NCBI GenBank assembly: GCA_023131225.1
Contig: JAGLZW010000025.1
Coordinates: 1-64,000, forward strand
DNA from: Candidatus Bathyarchaeota archaeon
Lineage (GTDB): Archaea; Thermoproteota; Bathyarchaeia; Bathyarchaeales; SOJC01
Length of the DNA stretch: 64,000 nucleotides
Direction: 5' to 3'
Within the stretch, counting starts at the first letter, position 1. Every line of letters starts with the position of its first letter. Positions 36,323 through 44,692 of this stretch are shown piece by piece. The position numbers and the translations under genes are program-made. The notes under the pieces were generated by a model. The model was not told the DNA's origin. It did no database searches and was given only the letters and a program-made list of their open reading frames with translations.

Positions 36323-37615
36323 CTATCCGAAACCCAGTAACCCTCCAATTCCAACAATAACCAAGGCTACAACATAAGCCAAAACGATTTCATAAACAAC
36401 AGCGAAAATCGTCCATTTCCACGAGCCTGTCTCACTCTTTATCACGCCTACAGTAGCAAGACAAGGGACATATAGTAGAGTAAAAGCCATCAAAGCATAA
36501 GCACTCGCTGGACTAATCGAAGCAAGAAGCGCAGTCTGTATATCTGCCTCACCTCCAACCCCATAAATTACACCTAAAGACTCCACAAATATCTCCTTCG
36601 CCAAAAAAGCAAATATGAGAGATGTAGCGATTTGCCAGCTAAAGCCTAATGGTGCAAAAATCGGTTGAATCACACGGCCGATCATTCCTGCAACTGAATC
36701 TCCACTACCAGGTTCCACACCCCAAGGCAACACAGAAAGCAACCAAAGAATGACCGCTCCCAAGAGAAGATAAGTGCCTGCCTTTTTGAGAAAGACAACA
36801 CCTCTTTCCCACATGTGAATTATGGAACCGTGGAAAGTAGGCATCTTATACGTAGGCAATTCCATGATGAACGGCGATGGTTCACCCTTCAAAATCGTTT
36901 TCCTAAATAGCAACGCCAACAATATTGCCATTACAATGCCGAGAATGTACATCGACCATACTGCTGTGGCTGCATTGGCAGCAAAGAAAGCTCCTGCAAT
37001 CAAGATGTAAACAGGTAAACGTGCTGCACAGGACATGCATGGATTGACCAGTATAGTTATCAATCTGTCCTTTTCTCCTTCAATGCTTCGCGTAGCCATT
37101 ATCGCAGGTATGTTACATCCGAAACCTAGTAACATAGGAATGAAAGATCTGCCGTGCAGCCCAAGCTTATACATTATCCTGTCAAAGACGAAGGCTGCCC
37201 GTGTCAAGTAGCCACTGTCTTCAAGTATTGATAGTACCAGAAACAGAAAGAATATTGGTGCTATGAATACCATTATGAATCCTAGTCCGCCGAAGATTCC
37301 GTCAGCTAGAAGAGAGGCGATTACTTCGTTTGGAATTTGTGCAGCCAAACTAGATAACAACGCGAAGAACATTTCAATGAGCCCCATGAAGGGAGCAGAA
37401 GCTTCAAAAGTGAACTGAAAAACTGCCCACAATAATGCAAGAAAAGCTGGAATTCCTACATATTTGTTGAGGAAAACCTTGTCTAGCATGTCAGAGAAAG
37501 TCCATTTATGTTCTCCCCTTTTCATAGAAACTTCTAAAACCCTACCAATAAGCTCGTATCTTTTATCTGCCAAAACAATTTCGGGGTCGTCTCCAAGAAC
37601 TTGCTTTGCTTTCAT
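36323..37615 (-). CDS. feoB: FeoB membrane domain (separate polypeptide)
   Basis: A 430-residue protein that has only the C-terminal membrane part of FeoB. Two Gate motifs with the conserved metal-path cysteine: LLGFGCNIPAIMATRSIEGEKDR (about 168) and later YVPCLATVGVIKSETGSWKW (about 389), plus AKEIFVESLGVIYG. The first 50 residues (VLADKRYELIGRVLEVSMK) match the linker that normally follows the G-domain. Its start overlaps the G-domain gene by four bases (ATGA), so the two are made together. It moves Fe2+ across the membrane. Confidence 0.9.
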   Translation of the reverse strand: MKAKQVLGDDPEIVLADKRYELIGRVLEVSMKRGEHKWTFSDMLDKVFLNKYVGIPAFLALLWAVFQFTFEASAPFMGLIEMFFALLSSLAAQIPNEVIASLLADGIFGGLGFIMVFIAPIFFLFLVLSILEDSGYLTRAAFVFDRIMYKLGLHGRSFIPMLLGFGCNIPAIMATRSIEGEKDRLITILVNPCMSCAARLPVYILIAGAFFAANAATAVWSMYILGIVMAILLALLFRKTILKGEPSPFIMELPTYKMPTFHGSIIHMWERGVVFLKKAGTYLLLGAVILWLLSVLPWGVEPGSGDSVAGMIGRVIQPIFAPLGFSWQIATSLIFAFLAKEIFVESLGVIYGVGGEADIQTALLASISPASAYALMAFTLLYVPCLATVGVIKSETGSWKWTIFAVVYEIVLAYVVALVIVGIGGLLGFG

Positions 37616-38325
37616 GCGATGACTTCCATAATTTCGTGTCTTTGCTTACTGCCTTTAATCTTGGTCAAAACATCCTCATCATTTTCGAGAAGCTTGATAG
37701 CCAGCCATCTTAACGGATATTTTCCGGCTAGGTTTTCATCTTTTTCGAGAATCTTCACAACGTAATCGACAAGCTCTTCGATTTTCTTTCCATATGTTAT
37801 TTTAGGCTTCGTTGAAGCCTTTCCTTTTGTAGCCTCGCGTATTGCGTCCTTAAGCTCCTTCATGCCCTTCTTCTTGGTTGCGACGGTTGGAATTACGGGC
37901 ACGCCTAGTTGCTCTGAAAGTTTCTCCACATTGATTTTGTAGCCTTTGTCTTCGGCGATGTCGAACATGTTCAACGCTACGACTACGTTAGTTTCTAATT
38001 CCAATAATAGAAATGTGAGATAGAGATTTCTTTCGATGTTTGAAGCGTCAACTATGTCAACTACGACGTGGGGTTTTTCTTCTACAATGTAGTTTCTGGC
38101 TATTAGTTCATCTACTGCACGAGCTGTAAGGCTGTAGGTTCCAGGTAGATCAACTATCTTTAACTTAGTTCCTTTATAGATACACCAACCATCTTTCTTT
38201 TCAACTGTTTTTCCAGGCCAGTTTCCTACATGTTGCCTAGCGCCAGGCACCAAGTTGTTGAATATAACGCTCTTACCAACGTTTGGATTACCTATTAGCG
38301 CAACGGTATAGGACATTTGAATCAC
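37612..38325 (-). CDS. feoB: FeoB G-protein domain (separate polypeptide)
   Basis: A 237-residue GTPase. G1 [12 protein letters not shown] (about 12-23), the switch region with [15 protein letters not shown]3 DLPGTYSL (about 59-66), G4 NMFD (about 117), and a C-terminal helical GDI-like part (EELVDYVVKILEK). Normal FeoB has this and the membrane part in one chain; here a stop separates them exactly between domains and the next gene starts four bases back. This looks like a real gene split rather than an error, since both parts have clean ends. Confidence 0.9.
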   Translation of the reverse strand: MIQMSYTVALIGNPNVGKSVIFNNLVPGARQHVGNWPGKTVEKKDGWCIYKGTKLKIVDLPGTYSLTARAVDELIARNYIVEEKPHVVVDIVDASNIERNLYLTFLLLELETNVVVALNMFDIAEDKGYKINVEKLSEQLGVPVIPTVATKKKGMKELKDAIREATKGKASTKPKITYGKKIEELVDYVVKILEKDENLAGKYPLRWLAIKLLENDEDVLTKIKGSKQRHEIMEVIA

Positions 38326-38564
38326 ATTACCTCCTCTACCATGATTTTCATGGAAACACCTCTTCCCAAAGCTATCCTAGAGTCTTTAACCTCTACGAGC
38401 ACAGGACCTGCGTAGGGATTGTGATTATGTACAATCTTGACTTGCGTTCCAGGAGTGAAGCCCATTTCACTCAATCTTCTGACGAGACATCTTCCTCCGT
38501 AGATCTTTGTAATTTTAGCTTCAGTTCCAATGGCAAGTGTGCCGAGAGGTATTTCCATCATCAT
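38322..38564 (-). CDS. feoA: FeoA domain protein
   Basis: An 80-residue SH3-like FeoA: MEIPLGTLAIGTEAKITKI, CLVRRLSEMGFTPGTQVKIV, GPVLVEVKDSRIALGRGVSMKIMV. FeoA binds FeoB and supports Fe2+ uptake. It overlaps the next FeoA gene and the FeoB G-domain gene by four bases each. Confidence 0.92.
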   Translation of the reverse strand: MMMEIPLGTLAIGTEAKITKIYGGRCLVRRLSEMGFTPGTQVKIVHNHNPYAGPVLVEVKDSRIALGRGVSMKIMVEEVM

Positions 38565-38812
38565 TCTTCCTCCACATCGACATAGATTTTCTCCGCCTCT
38601 CTTCTTCTCAGACTCAAGTTGTAATCTTTTAGTTCGAACTCTATCGGATCGCCAAGGGGTGCTTTTCGGACGACTTTAATTTTGGTCCCTCTTACAATAC
38701 CCATAGCTATTATTCTACGTCTTGCTGCGATGTCTCCCGCTATTCTGATGACTATTCCTCTTCGACCTGTTTCGAGGCTGCTTAATTGTAACTCCAAAGT
38801 TAGCCATCTCAA
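38561..38812 (-). CDS. feoA: FeoA domain protein, first gene of the leftward feo operon
   Basis: An 83-residue second FeoA: LELQLSSLETGRRGIVIRI, RRRIIAMGIVRGTKIKVVRKAPLGDPIEFELKDYNLSLRRREAEKIYV. TTG at 38812 is the only start in frame before the domain; it touches the first palindrome, so a repressor there would also hide the start. The operon order is feoA-feoA-feoB(G)-feoB(TM)-membrane protein-feoC-dtxR. Confidence 0.9.
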   Translation of the reverse strand: MRWLTLELQLSSLETGRRGIVIRIAGDIAARRRIIAMGIVRGTKIKVVRKAPLGDPIEFELKDYNLSLRRREAEKIYVDVEEE

Positions 38813-38839
38813 ACAAATTTAGTTAAATCTAAATTTGTT
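38812..38839. promoter_or_regulatory. Perfect inverted repeat between divergent feo operons (operator 1)
   Basis: AACAAATTTAG and its exact reverse complement CTAAATTTGTT flank a six-base centre TTAAAT. Size and AT-rich content suit a DtxR-family dimer site. It overlaps the TTG start of the leftward feoA. Confidence 0.75.
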
Positions 38840-38849
38840 ATATAAATTT

Positions 38850-38871
38850 AAACGCTTATTTATAAGCGTTT
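38850..38871. promoter_or_regulatory. Perfect inverted repeat between divergent feo operons (operator 2)
   Basis: AAACGCTTA and TAAGCGTTT flank a four-base centre TTTA. The second palindrome lies between operator 1 and the start of the rightward feo genes. Having different sequence from the first, it may bind a second regulator. Confidence 0.7.
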
Positions 38872-38904
38872 CCATATACACGTGGAATCTTCCAAAAAAA
38901 CGAG

Positions 38905-39181
38905 ATGAGAAAAACTGGAACTACCACTAACTCACCTTAGAAATGGCGAAAGCGGAGTCATAATCTCCATCAACGCATCAGCAAGTCATCATCATCGTCG
39001 TCGCCGGCGCAAATGGGGTTTTCAAAAAAGACTAGAAGACATGGGTCTCACCCCAGGAACCAAAGTAACAGTAGTCAGATCAGCCCCTTTCCATGGCCCC
39101 ATAGAAGTCCACGTAAGAGGCTCCAGATTAGCAATCGGAAGAGGAATGGCAGAGAGAATTCTAGTGAGCGTAGAAAGGTGA
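38905..39181 (+). CDS. feoA: FeoA domain protein, frame broken at its start
   Basis: From 38915 to the stop at 39181 one frame gives a FeoA: LELPLTHLRNGESGVIISIN, then GFQKRLEDMGLTPGTKVTVV, SAPFHGPIEVHVRGSRLAIG. There is no normal start in this frame; the ATG at 38905 (reading MRK) would join it if the A-run at 38910-38914 had one base fewer. So either a sequencing slip, a real frameshift, or a CTG start at 38915. Between the first strand and the helix there is an odd insert of His and Arg from a CAT/CGT/CGC tract near 38984-39010. Its stop overlaps the GTG start of feoB. Confidence 0.7.
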
Positions 39182-41124
39182 CCAAAAAGCGAATCATCAT
39201 CGCCCTAGCTGGCAACGCAAACGTTGGAAAATCAGTAATATTTAACCATCTAACAGGAATGCACCAACACATCGGGAACTGGCCTGGAAAAACAGTTGAA
39301 AAAGCAGAAGGGACACTTCACTTCAGGGGCTACACCATAGACATCATTGATCTGCCTGGAATCTATTCCCTATCCACTTTTTCCATAGAAGAACTTATCT
39401 CGAGGGAATACATCGCAATCGAGAGCCCTGACCTCGTGATCAATGTTGTTGATGCCTCGGTTCTAGAAAGGAACCTGTTCTTCACGCTTCAGTTAGCGGA
39501 ACTTGAGACACCGATGATAGTAGCCTTGAATCAGATGGACATGGCAGAAAAGAAGGGTATAAAAATTGACCACAAGAAACTGGAAGAAATCCTAGGCGTA
39601 CCAGTAATTCCAACTGTGGCACCAAGCCGAGTCGGCATCTACGAACTGCTGCAAGCATCCGTCGCCACCATTGAAAAAGGAGAGGTTGCCCCTTCAAAAA
39701 TTAGATATGGAGAGGAAATTGAGGAGAAAATTCAAGAACTCAGTAAATCCGTCAAGAGGTTGCAGCTTCCATACCCTGCTAGATGGGTCGCGATAAAACT
39801 TTTGGAAGGAGACGAGCAAATAGAGAACAAAATTCGCCAGATGGCCCCTAACATCTTGTCGACTGCAAGAAAGCTCGCAGAGGAAATCGAGAATATTCAT
39901 GGACATTCCTGTACAACTGTTATAACATCTGAGCGATACGAGATCGCAGGATGCATTGCCCGAGAAGTACAGGAAATAGTGACACCGGCAAAACCTCCGA
40001 TGCGGGAAAGATTACACGCCTTAACAACTCACATCGTCCTCGGATACCCGATAATGGCTGCAGTGATACTCGCTATCTTTTTCGGCATTTTCTCCTTTGG
40101 GGACTACACATCTGGTTTGTTGAGTGATCTTTTTTATGGACTAGAGCCTATTTTTAAAAGTGTTTTAGGAACTGGTATTTTAGGAGAACTAGTTTGGGGT
40201 GGCATTTTAGAAGGGCTGATTGCAGGGGTTACAATTGTGTTGCCTTACATTCTTCCATTTTATTTGATGTTGTACTTTCTTGAGGACTCAGGCTACCTTA
40301 GTAGAATTGCGTTTTTGATGGACAATTTGATGCACAAGATAGGTTTGCACGGAAAGGCGTTTATCCCGATGATGCTGGGTTTCGGCTGTAATGTTCCTGC
40401 CTGTCTGGGATGCAGAATAATGGAGACTGACAGGGAGCGGCTTATCGCGATTTTTGTTGTCACGTTGGTGCCTTGCGCCGCGACAACAGTGATAATTCTC
40501 GGTCTTGTCGGCGCCTTTGTAGGCTTTCAGTGGGCATTATTGTTGTACGCTGTTAACCTGTTCATCATTTTTATTCTCGGAAGAATAGCGTTCAAGGCTT
40601 TGCCGGGTGAACCAACTGGATTGATAATGGAGATGCATGACTACAAAGTACCACATGCAAAGACCATAGCAAAGCAAACTTGGTTTAGGCTAGAGGAATT
40701 TGTCAAGATGGCATTTCCACTCATAATACTAGGCAGTTTCATAATCAAACTCGTGGAGATTCTCAACCTATTAGAGCCAATAGCGTACGTCCTCAGCCCC
40801 ATAACTGTTCTTTGGTTGGGGTTGCCTGCAATCACTGGAATAACCTTGATTTTTGGGATACTAAGGAAAGAACTGACCTTGATAATGCTAGCAACTCTTC
40901 TAGGGACCTCAAATTTCGCTGGAGTTCCAGGTTTTGGACCGGTACAGATGATGGTGTTCACCTTAGTGGCGATGCTCTATATCCCTTGTATTTCAACCAT
41001 CGGAGCACTGGTTAAAGAGTTGGGTTGGAGAAAAGCACTGTTCATATCAGTTTTTGAGGTAGTTTTTGCGATTTTTGTTGGTGGAATAGCATTTAGACTA
41101 CTATTATTAGCAAACATTTGGTGA
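39178..41124 (+). CDS. feoB: FeoB ferrous iron transporter, full length
   Basis: A 648-residue FeoB. GTG at 39178 ([19 protein letters not shown]) overlaps the feoA stop as GTGA and is the natural start; the frame upstream is only feoA read in another frame. G-domain: [24 protein letters not shown]. Membrane part: [24 protein letters not shown] with the Gate cysteines, [25 protein letters not shown] and [20 protein letters not shown]. So this organism keeps a fused FeoB next to a split one; they are paralogues with different sequence, not copies. Confidence 0.95.
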   Translation: MTKKRIIIALAGNANVGKSVIFNHLTGMHQHIGNWPGKTVEKAEGTLHFRGYTIDIIDLPGIYSLSTFSIEELISREYIAIESPDLVINVVDASVLERNLFFTLQLAELETPMIVALNQMDMAEKKGIKIDHKKLEEILGVPVIPTVAPSRVGIYELLQASVATIEKGEVAPSKIRYGEEIEEKIQELSKSVKRLQLPYPARWVAIKLLEGDEQIENKIRQMAPNILSTARKLAEEIENIHGHSCTTVITSERYEIAGCIAREVQEIVTPAKPPMRERLHALTTHIVLGYPIMAAVILAIFFGIFSFGDYTSGLLSDLFYGLEPIFKSVLGTGILGELVWGGILEGLIAGVTIVLPYILPFYLMLYFLEDSGYLSRIAFLMDNLMHKIGLHGKAFIPMMLGFGCNVPACLGCRIMETDRERLIAIFVVTLVPCAATTVIILGLVGAFVGFQWALLLYAVNLFIIFILGRIAFKALPGEPTGLIMEMHDYKVPHAKTIAKQTWFRLEEFVKMAFPLIILGSFIIKLVEILNLLEPIAYVLSPITVLWLGLPAITGITLIFGILRKELTLIMLATLLGTSNFAGVPGFGPVQMMVFTLVAMLYIPCISTIGALVKELGWRKALFISVFEVVFAIFVGGIAFRLLLLANIW

Positions 41125-41209
41125 GTGGAAAACACTCGCAAAGCTGCTTTCCATCAAAAAAGATAAGTCTTAGTATGAAATACTGAAGGTATACAAGAGG
41201 GAAAGATGC

Positions 41210-42406
41210 TTGAGTTCGCTAGAATATGAAATCGGTTTTCTCTCAAAAATGATTGAAATTGACACCGAATCAGTCTCAAAAAAAGGATACGACAAATGCG
41301 CATCCATAATCGTAAAAGAGGCAGAAGGAAACTCCTTGGACGTAGAGATAATTGACGGCGAAAAAGGAGCAAAAGACGGGCTTTCACGACCAAATGTTAT
41401 AGTGACGCTTGACGTAGGTTCAGACGTAACATTGCTTCTTGAATCACACTTCGACATTGTCCCACCTGGACCCAACTGGACATACCCTCCATTCAAGCTA
41501 ACAGTTGAAAATGGAAAAGCCTACGGAAGAGGCACTGCAGACAACAAATCAGGCATTGCAGCCGCAATGGGAGCATTACGACAACTAAGGAAGGAAAAGT
41601 TGGACATAAACCTCAAACTCATCGCTGGAGTGGACGAAGAAATTGGCGGGCGATACGGCGTCGACTATGTGCTAAGCGACTGCGGAGTAAAAGGCGATGC
41701 AGCATTAGTTGTTGACGCAGGTCTAGAAAGACTTTACCTAGGAGCAAGTGGCATCCTCTGGGGAAAAATAACAGTCGAAGGAAAACAAGGACACGCAGGC
41801 TATCCTTTCAAAGCCAAAAACGCCATAGACGAAGCTGTGAAACTGCTCGCCGCCCTAGAACCCTACAAGAACGAAGTGGAGAAAAAAGAATCAACTCTAC
41901 ATGCGCCGCCTGAAGCTCCAAGACAATTCGTTTGGGGAAGATACACAGTAACAATGATCCGAGGAGGAGAAAAAGAAAACGTAATACCCGGCACTTGCGA
42001 ATTCCGCTTTGATCGGAGACTTCTCCCAGAAGAGCCTGTAGGACAGGCTGAAAAAGAATTTAGAGACTTCTTGCAAGAAGCGATTGAAAAAACCGGCTGC
42101 AAAGCGTCACTTGAAATTACTAGCAAGCTTCCAGGCTACCACACTTCAAAGGATGTCGTCTTTGTACAAACAGTCTCAGAAGGCATCAAGAAAACAATAG
42201 GACACAGTTTGCCCTTCGCTGCTGAGCTTGGAGGAAACGATGGAAGCTTTTTCGCCAAAAACGGGATTCCAGTCGTATGCTACGGAACCATTAGAGCTGA
42301 CACACACTATCATGGTTTGGATGAATTTGTGCATCTCGAAGACATAAAGAACGTTCGAAACTTGATAATCAATCTAGGAAGAGTAGCAAGAGAGAAAATA
42401 GCATAA
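41210..42406 (+). CDS. M20-family metallopeptidase (ArgE/DapE-like)
   Basis: A 398-residue protein with TTG start. Metal ligands in order: LLLESHFDIVPPG (His, Asp), GRGTADNKSGIAAAMGAL (Asp), GVDEEIGG (catalytic Glu-Glu), VVDAG (Asp), HYHG near the end (His). A lid/dimerisation domain (about 180-290) carries the GKQGHAGYPFKAKNAI segment. It belongs to the acetylornithine deacetylase/succinyl-diaminopimelate desuccinylase group; the true substrate is not clear, and no arginine or lysine genes are near. Confidence 0.9.
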   Translation: MSSLEYEIGFLSKMIEIDTESVSKKGYDKCASIIVKEAEGNSLDVEIIDGEKGAKDGLSRPNVIVTLDVGSDVTLLLESHFDIVPPGPNWTYPPFKLTVENGKAYGRGTADNKSGIAAAMGALRQLRKEKLDINLKLIAGVDEEIGGRYGVDYVLSDCGVKGDAALVVDAGLERLYLGASGILWGKITVEGKQGHAGYPFKAKNAIDEAVKLLAALEPYKNEVEKKESTLHAPPEAPRQFVWGRYTVTMIRGGEKENVIPGTCEFRFDRRLLPEEPVGQAEKEFRDFLQEAIEKTGCKASLEITSKLPGYHTSKDVVFVQTVSEGIKKTIGHSLPFAAELGGNDGSFFAKNGIPVVCYGTIRADTHYHGLDEFVHLEDIKNVRNLIINLGRVAREKIA

Positions 42407-42522
42407 GATCCAATACGAATTCGTCTTCCAGATGTTACACCAAGTTCTTGTTGACCTTTCTCAAATAAGAGCCCCTATCTTGGCGTATGGTGGGTCGAAC
42501 CGGACTAATACCAAAAACGGGA

Positions 42523-42780
42523 TCAAGTCCAATGCTTTTGACCTAACCAAATTTGCGGTTGAGCATGGCAGGCTCTGGACCCGCTGACGAGAGTTCGAAT
42601 CCCTCCCGAGCTACCAACCACACACTTCTCACACATATTTGAAGAGTAGATGCTCTGAAAACTGTTAATCAGCTGTTTCAAGTGGTTTTCACACGTCTTA
42701 GAAAGATTAAAGCCCAACTCACGCGTTTTCTTGACTATTTCAGCATCAAGATAAAGCACAACATTTCTCTTGTGCGGCAT
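42523..42780 (-). CDS. Integrase N-terminal fragment (RHH domain), overlapping tRNA
   Basis: An 85-residue frame with the same N-terminus as the complete integrase at 59833-60888: HKRNVVLYLDAEIVKKTREL, then NLSKTCENHLKQLINSFQS, then the tRNA-antisense part CVVGSSGGIRTLVSGSRA. After that it departs (CHAQPQIWLGQKHWT) and stops. The first 45 residues have ribbon-helix-helix character (VVLYLD strand, two helices). In SSV-type elements, integration cuts the integrase gene at the tRNA and leaves exactly such an N-fragment. If expressed it is a small DNA-binding protein. Confidence 0.8.
   Translation of the reverse strand: MPHKRNVVLYLDAEIVKKTRELGFNLSKTCENHLKQLINSFQSIYSSNMCEKCVVGSSGGIRTLVSGSRACHAQPQIWLGQKHWT
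42557..42616 (+). pseudogene. tRNA-Gln(CTG) 3' part; left attachment site
   Basis: From the D-loop (GCGGTTGAGCAT) through the anticodon loop CTCTGGA (anticodon CTG), T-arm GAGAG-TTCGAAT-CCCTC and acceptor CCGAGCT-A-CCA, this is a tRNA-Gln. The 5' acceptor strand and first half of the D-arm are not there, the preceding bases being unrelated. One anticodon-stem and one T-stem mismatch also suggest decay. The sequence from 42573 on is shared with 60681 onward, so this is one arm of a pair of direct repeats. Confidence 0.8.
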
Positions 42781-42819
42781 TTTGTATTCGCATTCCTTTG
42801 CGTGCGGAGGGGGTGGCAG

Positions 42820-43101
42820 GTGGAATGTTATAAGTTTGGTGCTTCAGTCAAATCATATTTTAAAAGTAAGTTGAGAGAGCATGGAGTTGACAGGAAAGTG
42901 AATGTTCAGAAGATTTGTAGGGTTTGCAGAGACAAGAAGCAAGTTAGGGAATTACTTTATAATATATGGGGTAAACCAGACAAAGCAAGTGATTTTTTGC
43001 TAGAAACACTAACTAGGAATGATGTTATCTTCACGTTTGAGCGGAAGCTAGAATGTAGGGGAGAAGAAACTAAATATCCGAAAACCTATAAACGTCTGTA
43101 A
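42820..43101 (+). CDS. Hypothetical protein, first cargo gene of the element
   Basis: A 93-residue basic protein. GTG at 42820 after GGAGGGGGTGGCAG is chosen; the frame extends to 42682, but that part is antisense to the integrase fragment. It contains KICRVCRDKKQ (CxxC) and is otherwise helical. No family recognised. It lies 15 bases before the next gene, so they are an operon. Confidence 0.7.
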   Translation: MECYKFGASVKSYFKSKLREHGVDRKVNVQKICRVCRDKKQVRELLYNIWGKPDKASDFLLETLTRNDVIFTFERKLECRGEETKYPKTYKRL

Positions 43102-43116
43102 ACAGGTGGGATTTCT

Positions 43117-43779
43117 GTGATAAATAAGACAAAAAGGGCGATTATATATGCAGTAGTAGAAGTTGCTCTTGGCGTGATGGGATTTGCGGTCAGCTTGTTG
43201 CCAGGTGGGTATGCTTTAAGTGCAACCTTCATAGTTCTAGGACTTATCTTTTCAGTAATGTTGGAAGTCCTAATAGAAATAACGACTAAAGAAGCATTGC
43301 CAGTAGATATAATTTCTGGTGAAAGAGAACTGAAGAAAACATATGAGAAATTGCGCAAGAACGCGTGTTTGATGCAAGCAGTTTGGTGCAGTAGATATGC
43401 AGAGGTATCAAAGTATTTTAACAAAGAGATGAAAGAGTTCAGGGATAACAAAAAACTTACTATTGAACGCTTAATAAATCCGAAAATTATCCCTAGTCCA
43501 GACTACAAAGCGCATTTAAATAGTACTGAACGCTTGCGTAAGCTAGGTAGATACAAAATTAAGGCCACTGACCTTACAGAACTTGAATGTGTAGTATGCG
43601 AGTATGAATCCAAAGATGAAAAAAGTTGGAAAGCATTATTCGTTTTTAATGACCTAGACACCCATACCCCGGCACTTGGCATATTGCTTGATCCGTCGAA
43701 AAAAGAGAAGGCCAAATCATCTCTTGCTGCCGTCAAAGGATGGTTTAAGGATGAATGGAACAGAGGAATCCCTTTGTAG
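43117..43779 (+). CDS. Membrane-anchored hypothetical protein
   Basis: A 220-residue protein. Two membrane helices (about 8-28 and 32-52) form a hairpin, then a cytosolic region of about 165 residues: helices with KLRKNACLMQAVWCSRYAEVSKYF, and a beta-rich C-terminal part LECVVCEYESKDEKSWKALFVFND. Residues 87-91 WCSRY and the aromatic-rich C-terminus are not a motif I know. The layout (helix hairpin plus sensor domain) is common among phage-defence or signalling proteins, but nothing here proves it. Confidence 0.75.
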   Translation: MINKTKRAIIYAVVEVALGVMGFAVSLLPGGYALSATFIVLGLIFSVMLEVLIEITTKEALPVDIISGERELKKTYEKLRKNACLMQAVWCSRYAEVSKYFNKEMKEFRDNKKLTIERLINPKIIPSPDYKAHLNSTERLRKLGRYKIKATDLTELECVVCEYESKDEKSWKALFVFNDLDTHTPALGILLDPSKKEKAKSSLAAVKGWFKDEWNRGIPL

Positions 43780-43795
43780 AATGAGGCGATAATGT

Positions 43796-44662
43796 TTGGC
43801 AGAACTCCAGTGGCGAAAACGTAGCGGAACAAGAAATATATGGGAACAAAAGGCATCTATCTACGATAGATATGTCACTAGGACAAGGAACAAATTACTG
43901 AGATTCTACCTTACAAAGGAACAGAATTTTCTTGATGACTATCTTAGAAGAGTTATCACTCAAAAAGCAAAAAGAAAGATTTCAATTGTTGAAATTGGTA
44001 GTGGCACTGGACGAACGCTTCTTTACTATGCTAAGAAACCGAATATTATTAACAATGTAGAATATATGATTGGAATCGATAATGCACTAGCAATGCACAA
44101 TATATCAAAGTTTAAACTCACCGAAATGGCAGGTTCTTTTAATAACAGCGACTTGCTCCAAAAATACGTTTTTCTTAATTTAAATGCTGAGGAGCTTTCA
44201 AAGTACTTCGATAATGGCCGCATTCTTTTAGGAAAACTGATTGATGACAATATCGATGACTGTATCGCAAAAATAGATGAGAGAAAGTTTAATGACTCTG
44301 TCAAGGTTGTTATTAATCTTCTTAACACATTAGGAGTAATCAAGAATACCAAGCCGTTAGTACTTCACAATATGGTTAAAATTGCAGGAACTGATGGTCG
44401 AGTTGTAGTATCAGTTTTTGATGGCGCCAAATTCGAGGAACATGCTCAGGATATTTATAAGTCTATAAGAAATATTGTTGGCAAGTTCGATCTGGATGAC
44501 TTTGATTTTGACAAGACTGAATTTGCTTCAGCCTCTTATTACAGTAAATGGTTCACCTTTCAAGAAGCCAAAAATTTTATGGAGAAAGCAGGTTGTACAA
44601 AAATCCGTTTGAGGAACATTCAAGACATTGCTCTTTTTGTCACCAGTGAAATTAAGAAATAG
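43796..44662 (+). CDS. Class I SAM-dependent methyltransferase
   Basis: A 288-residue protein with TTG start after GAGGCG. Motif I is ISIVEIGSGTGRTLLYYA (about 62-78), followed by YMIGIDNALAMHN, the acidic end of beta-2. Motif IV region VVINLLNTLGV and a C-terminal insert. It is like small-molecule or protein methyltransferases rather than DNA methylases: there is no DPPY or NPPY. The next gene starts 24-30 bases downstream and may belong to the same unit. Confidence 0.75.
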   Translation: MAELQWRKRSGTRNIWEQKASIYDRYVTRTRNKLLRFYLTKEQNFLDDYLRRVITQKAKRKISIVEIGSGTGRTLLYYAKKPNIINNVEYMIGIDNALAMHNISKFKLTEMAGSFNNSDLLQKYVFLNLNAEELSKYFDNGRILLGKLIDDNIDDCIAKIDERKFNDSVKVVINLLNTLGVIKNTKPLVLHNMVKIAGTDGRVVVSVFDGAKFEEHAQDIYKSIRNIVGKFDLDDFDFDKTEFASASYYSKWFTFQEAKNFMEKAGCTKIRLRNIQDIALFVTSEIKK

Positions 44663-44692
44663 TTCAAAAAGCCGCAGGTATGTAGGTTGAAG

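Noticed and set aside
39013-39177. N-terminal extension of FeoB in the open frame
   Set aside because: This part is the feoA coding region read in another frame; the GTG at 39178 fits the FeoB start and overlaps the feoA stop.
42557-42616. A complete tRNA-Gln gene
   Set aside because: The D-loop onward is present, but no 5' acceptor strand or first D-stem strand can be found within 80 bases upstream.
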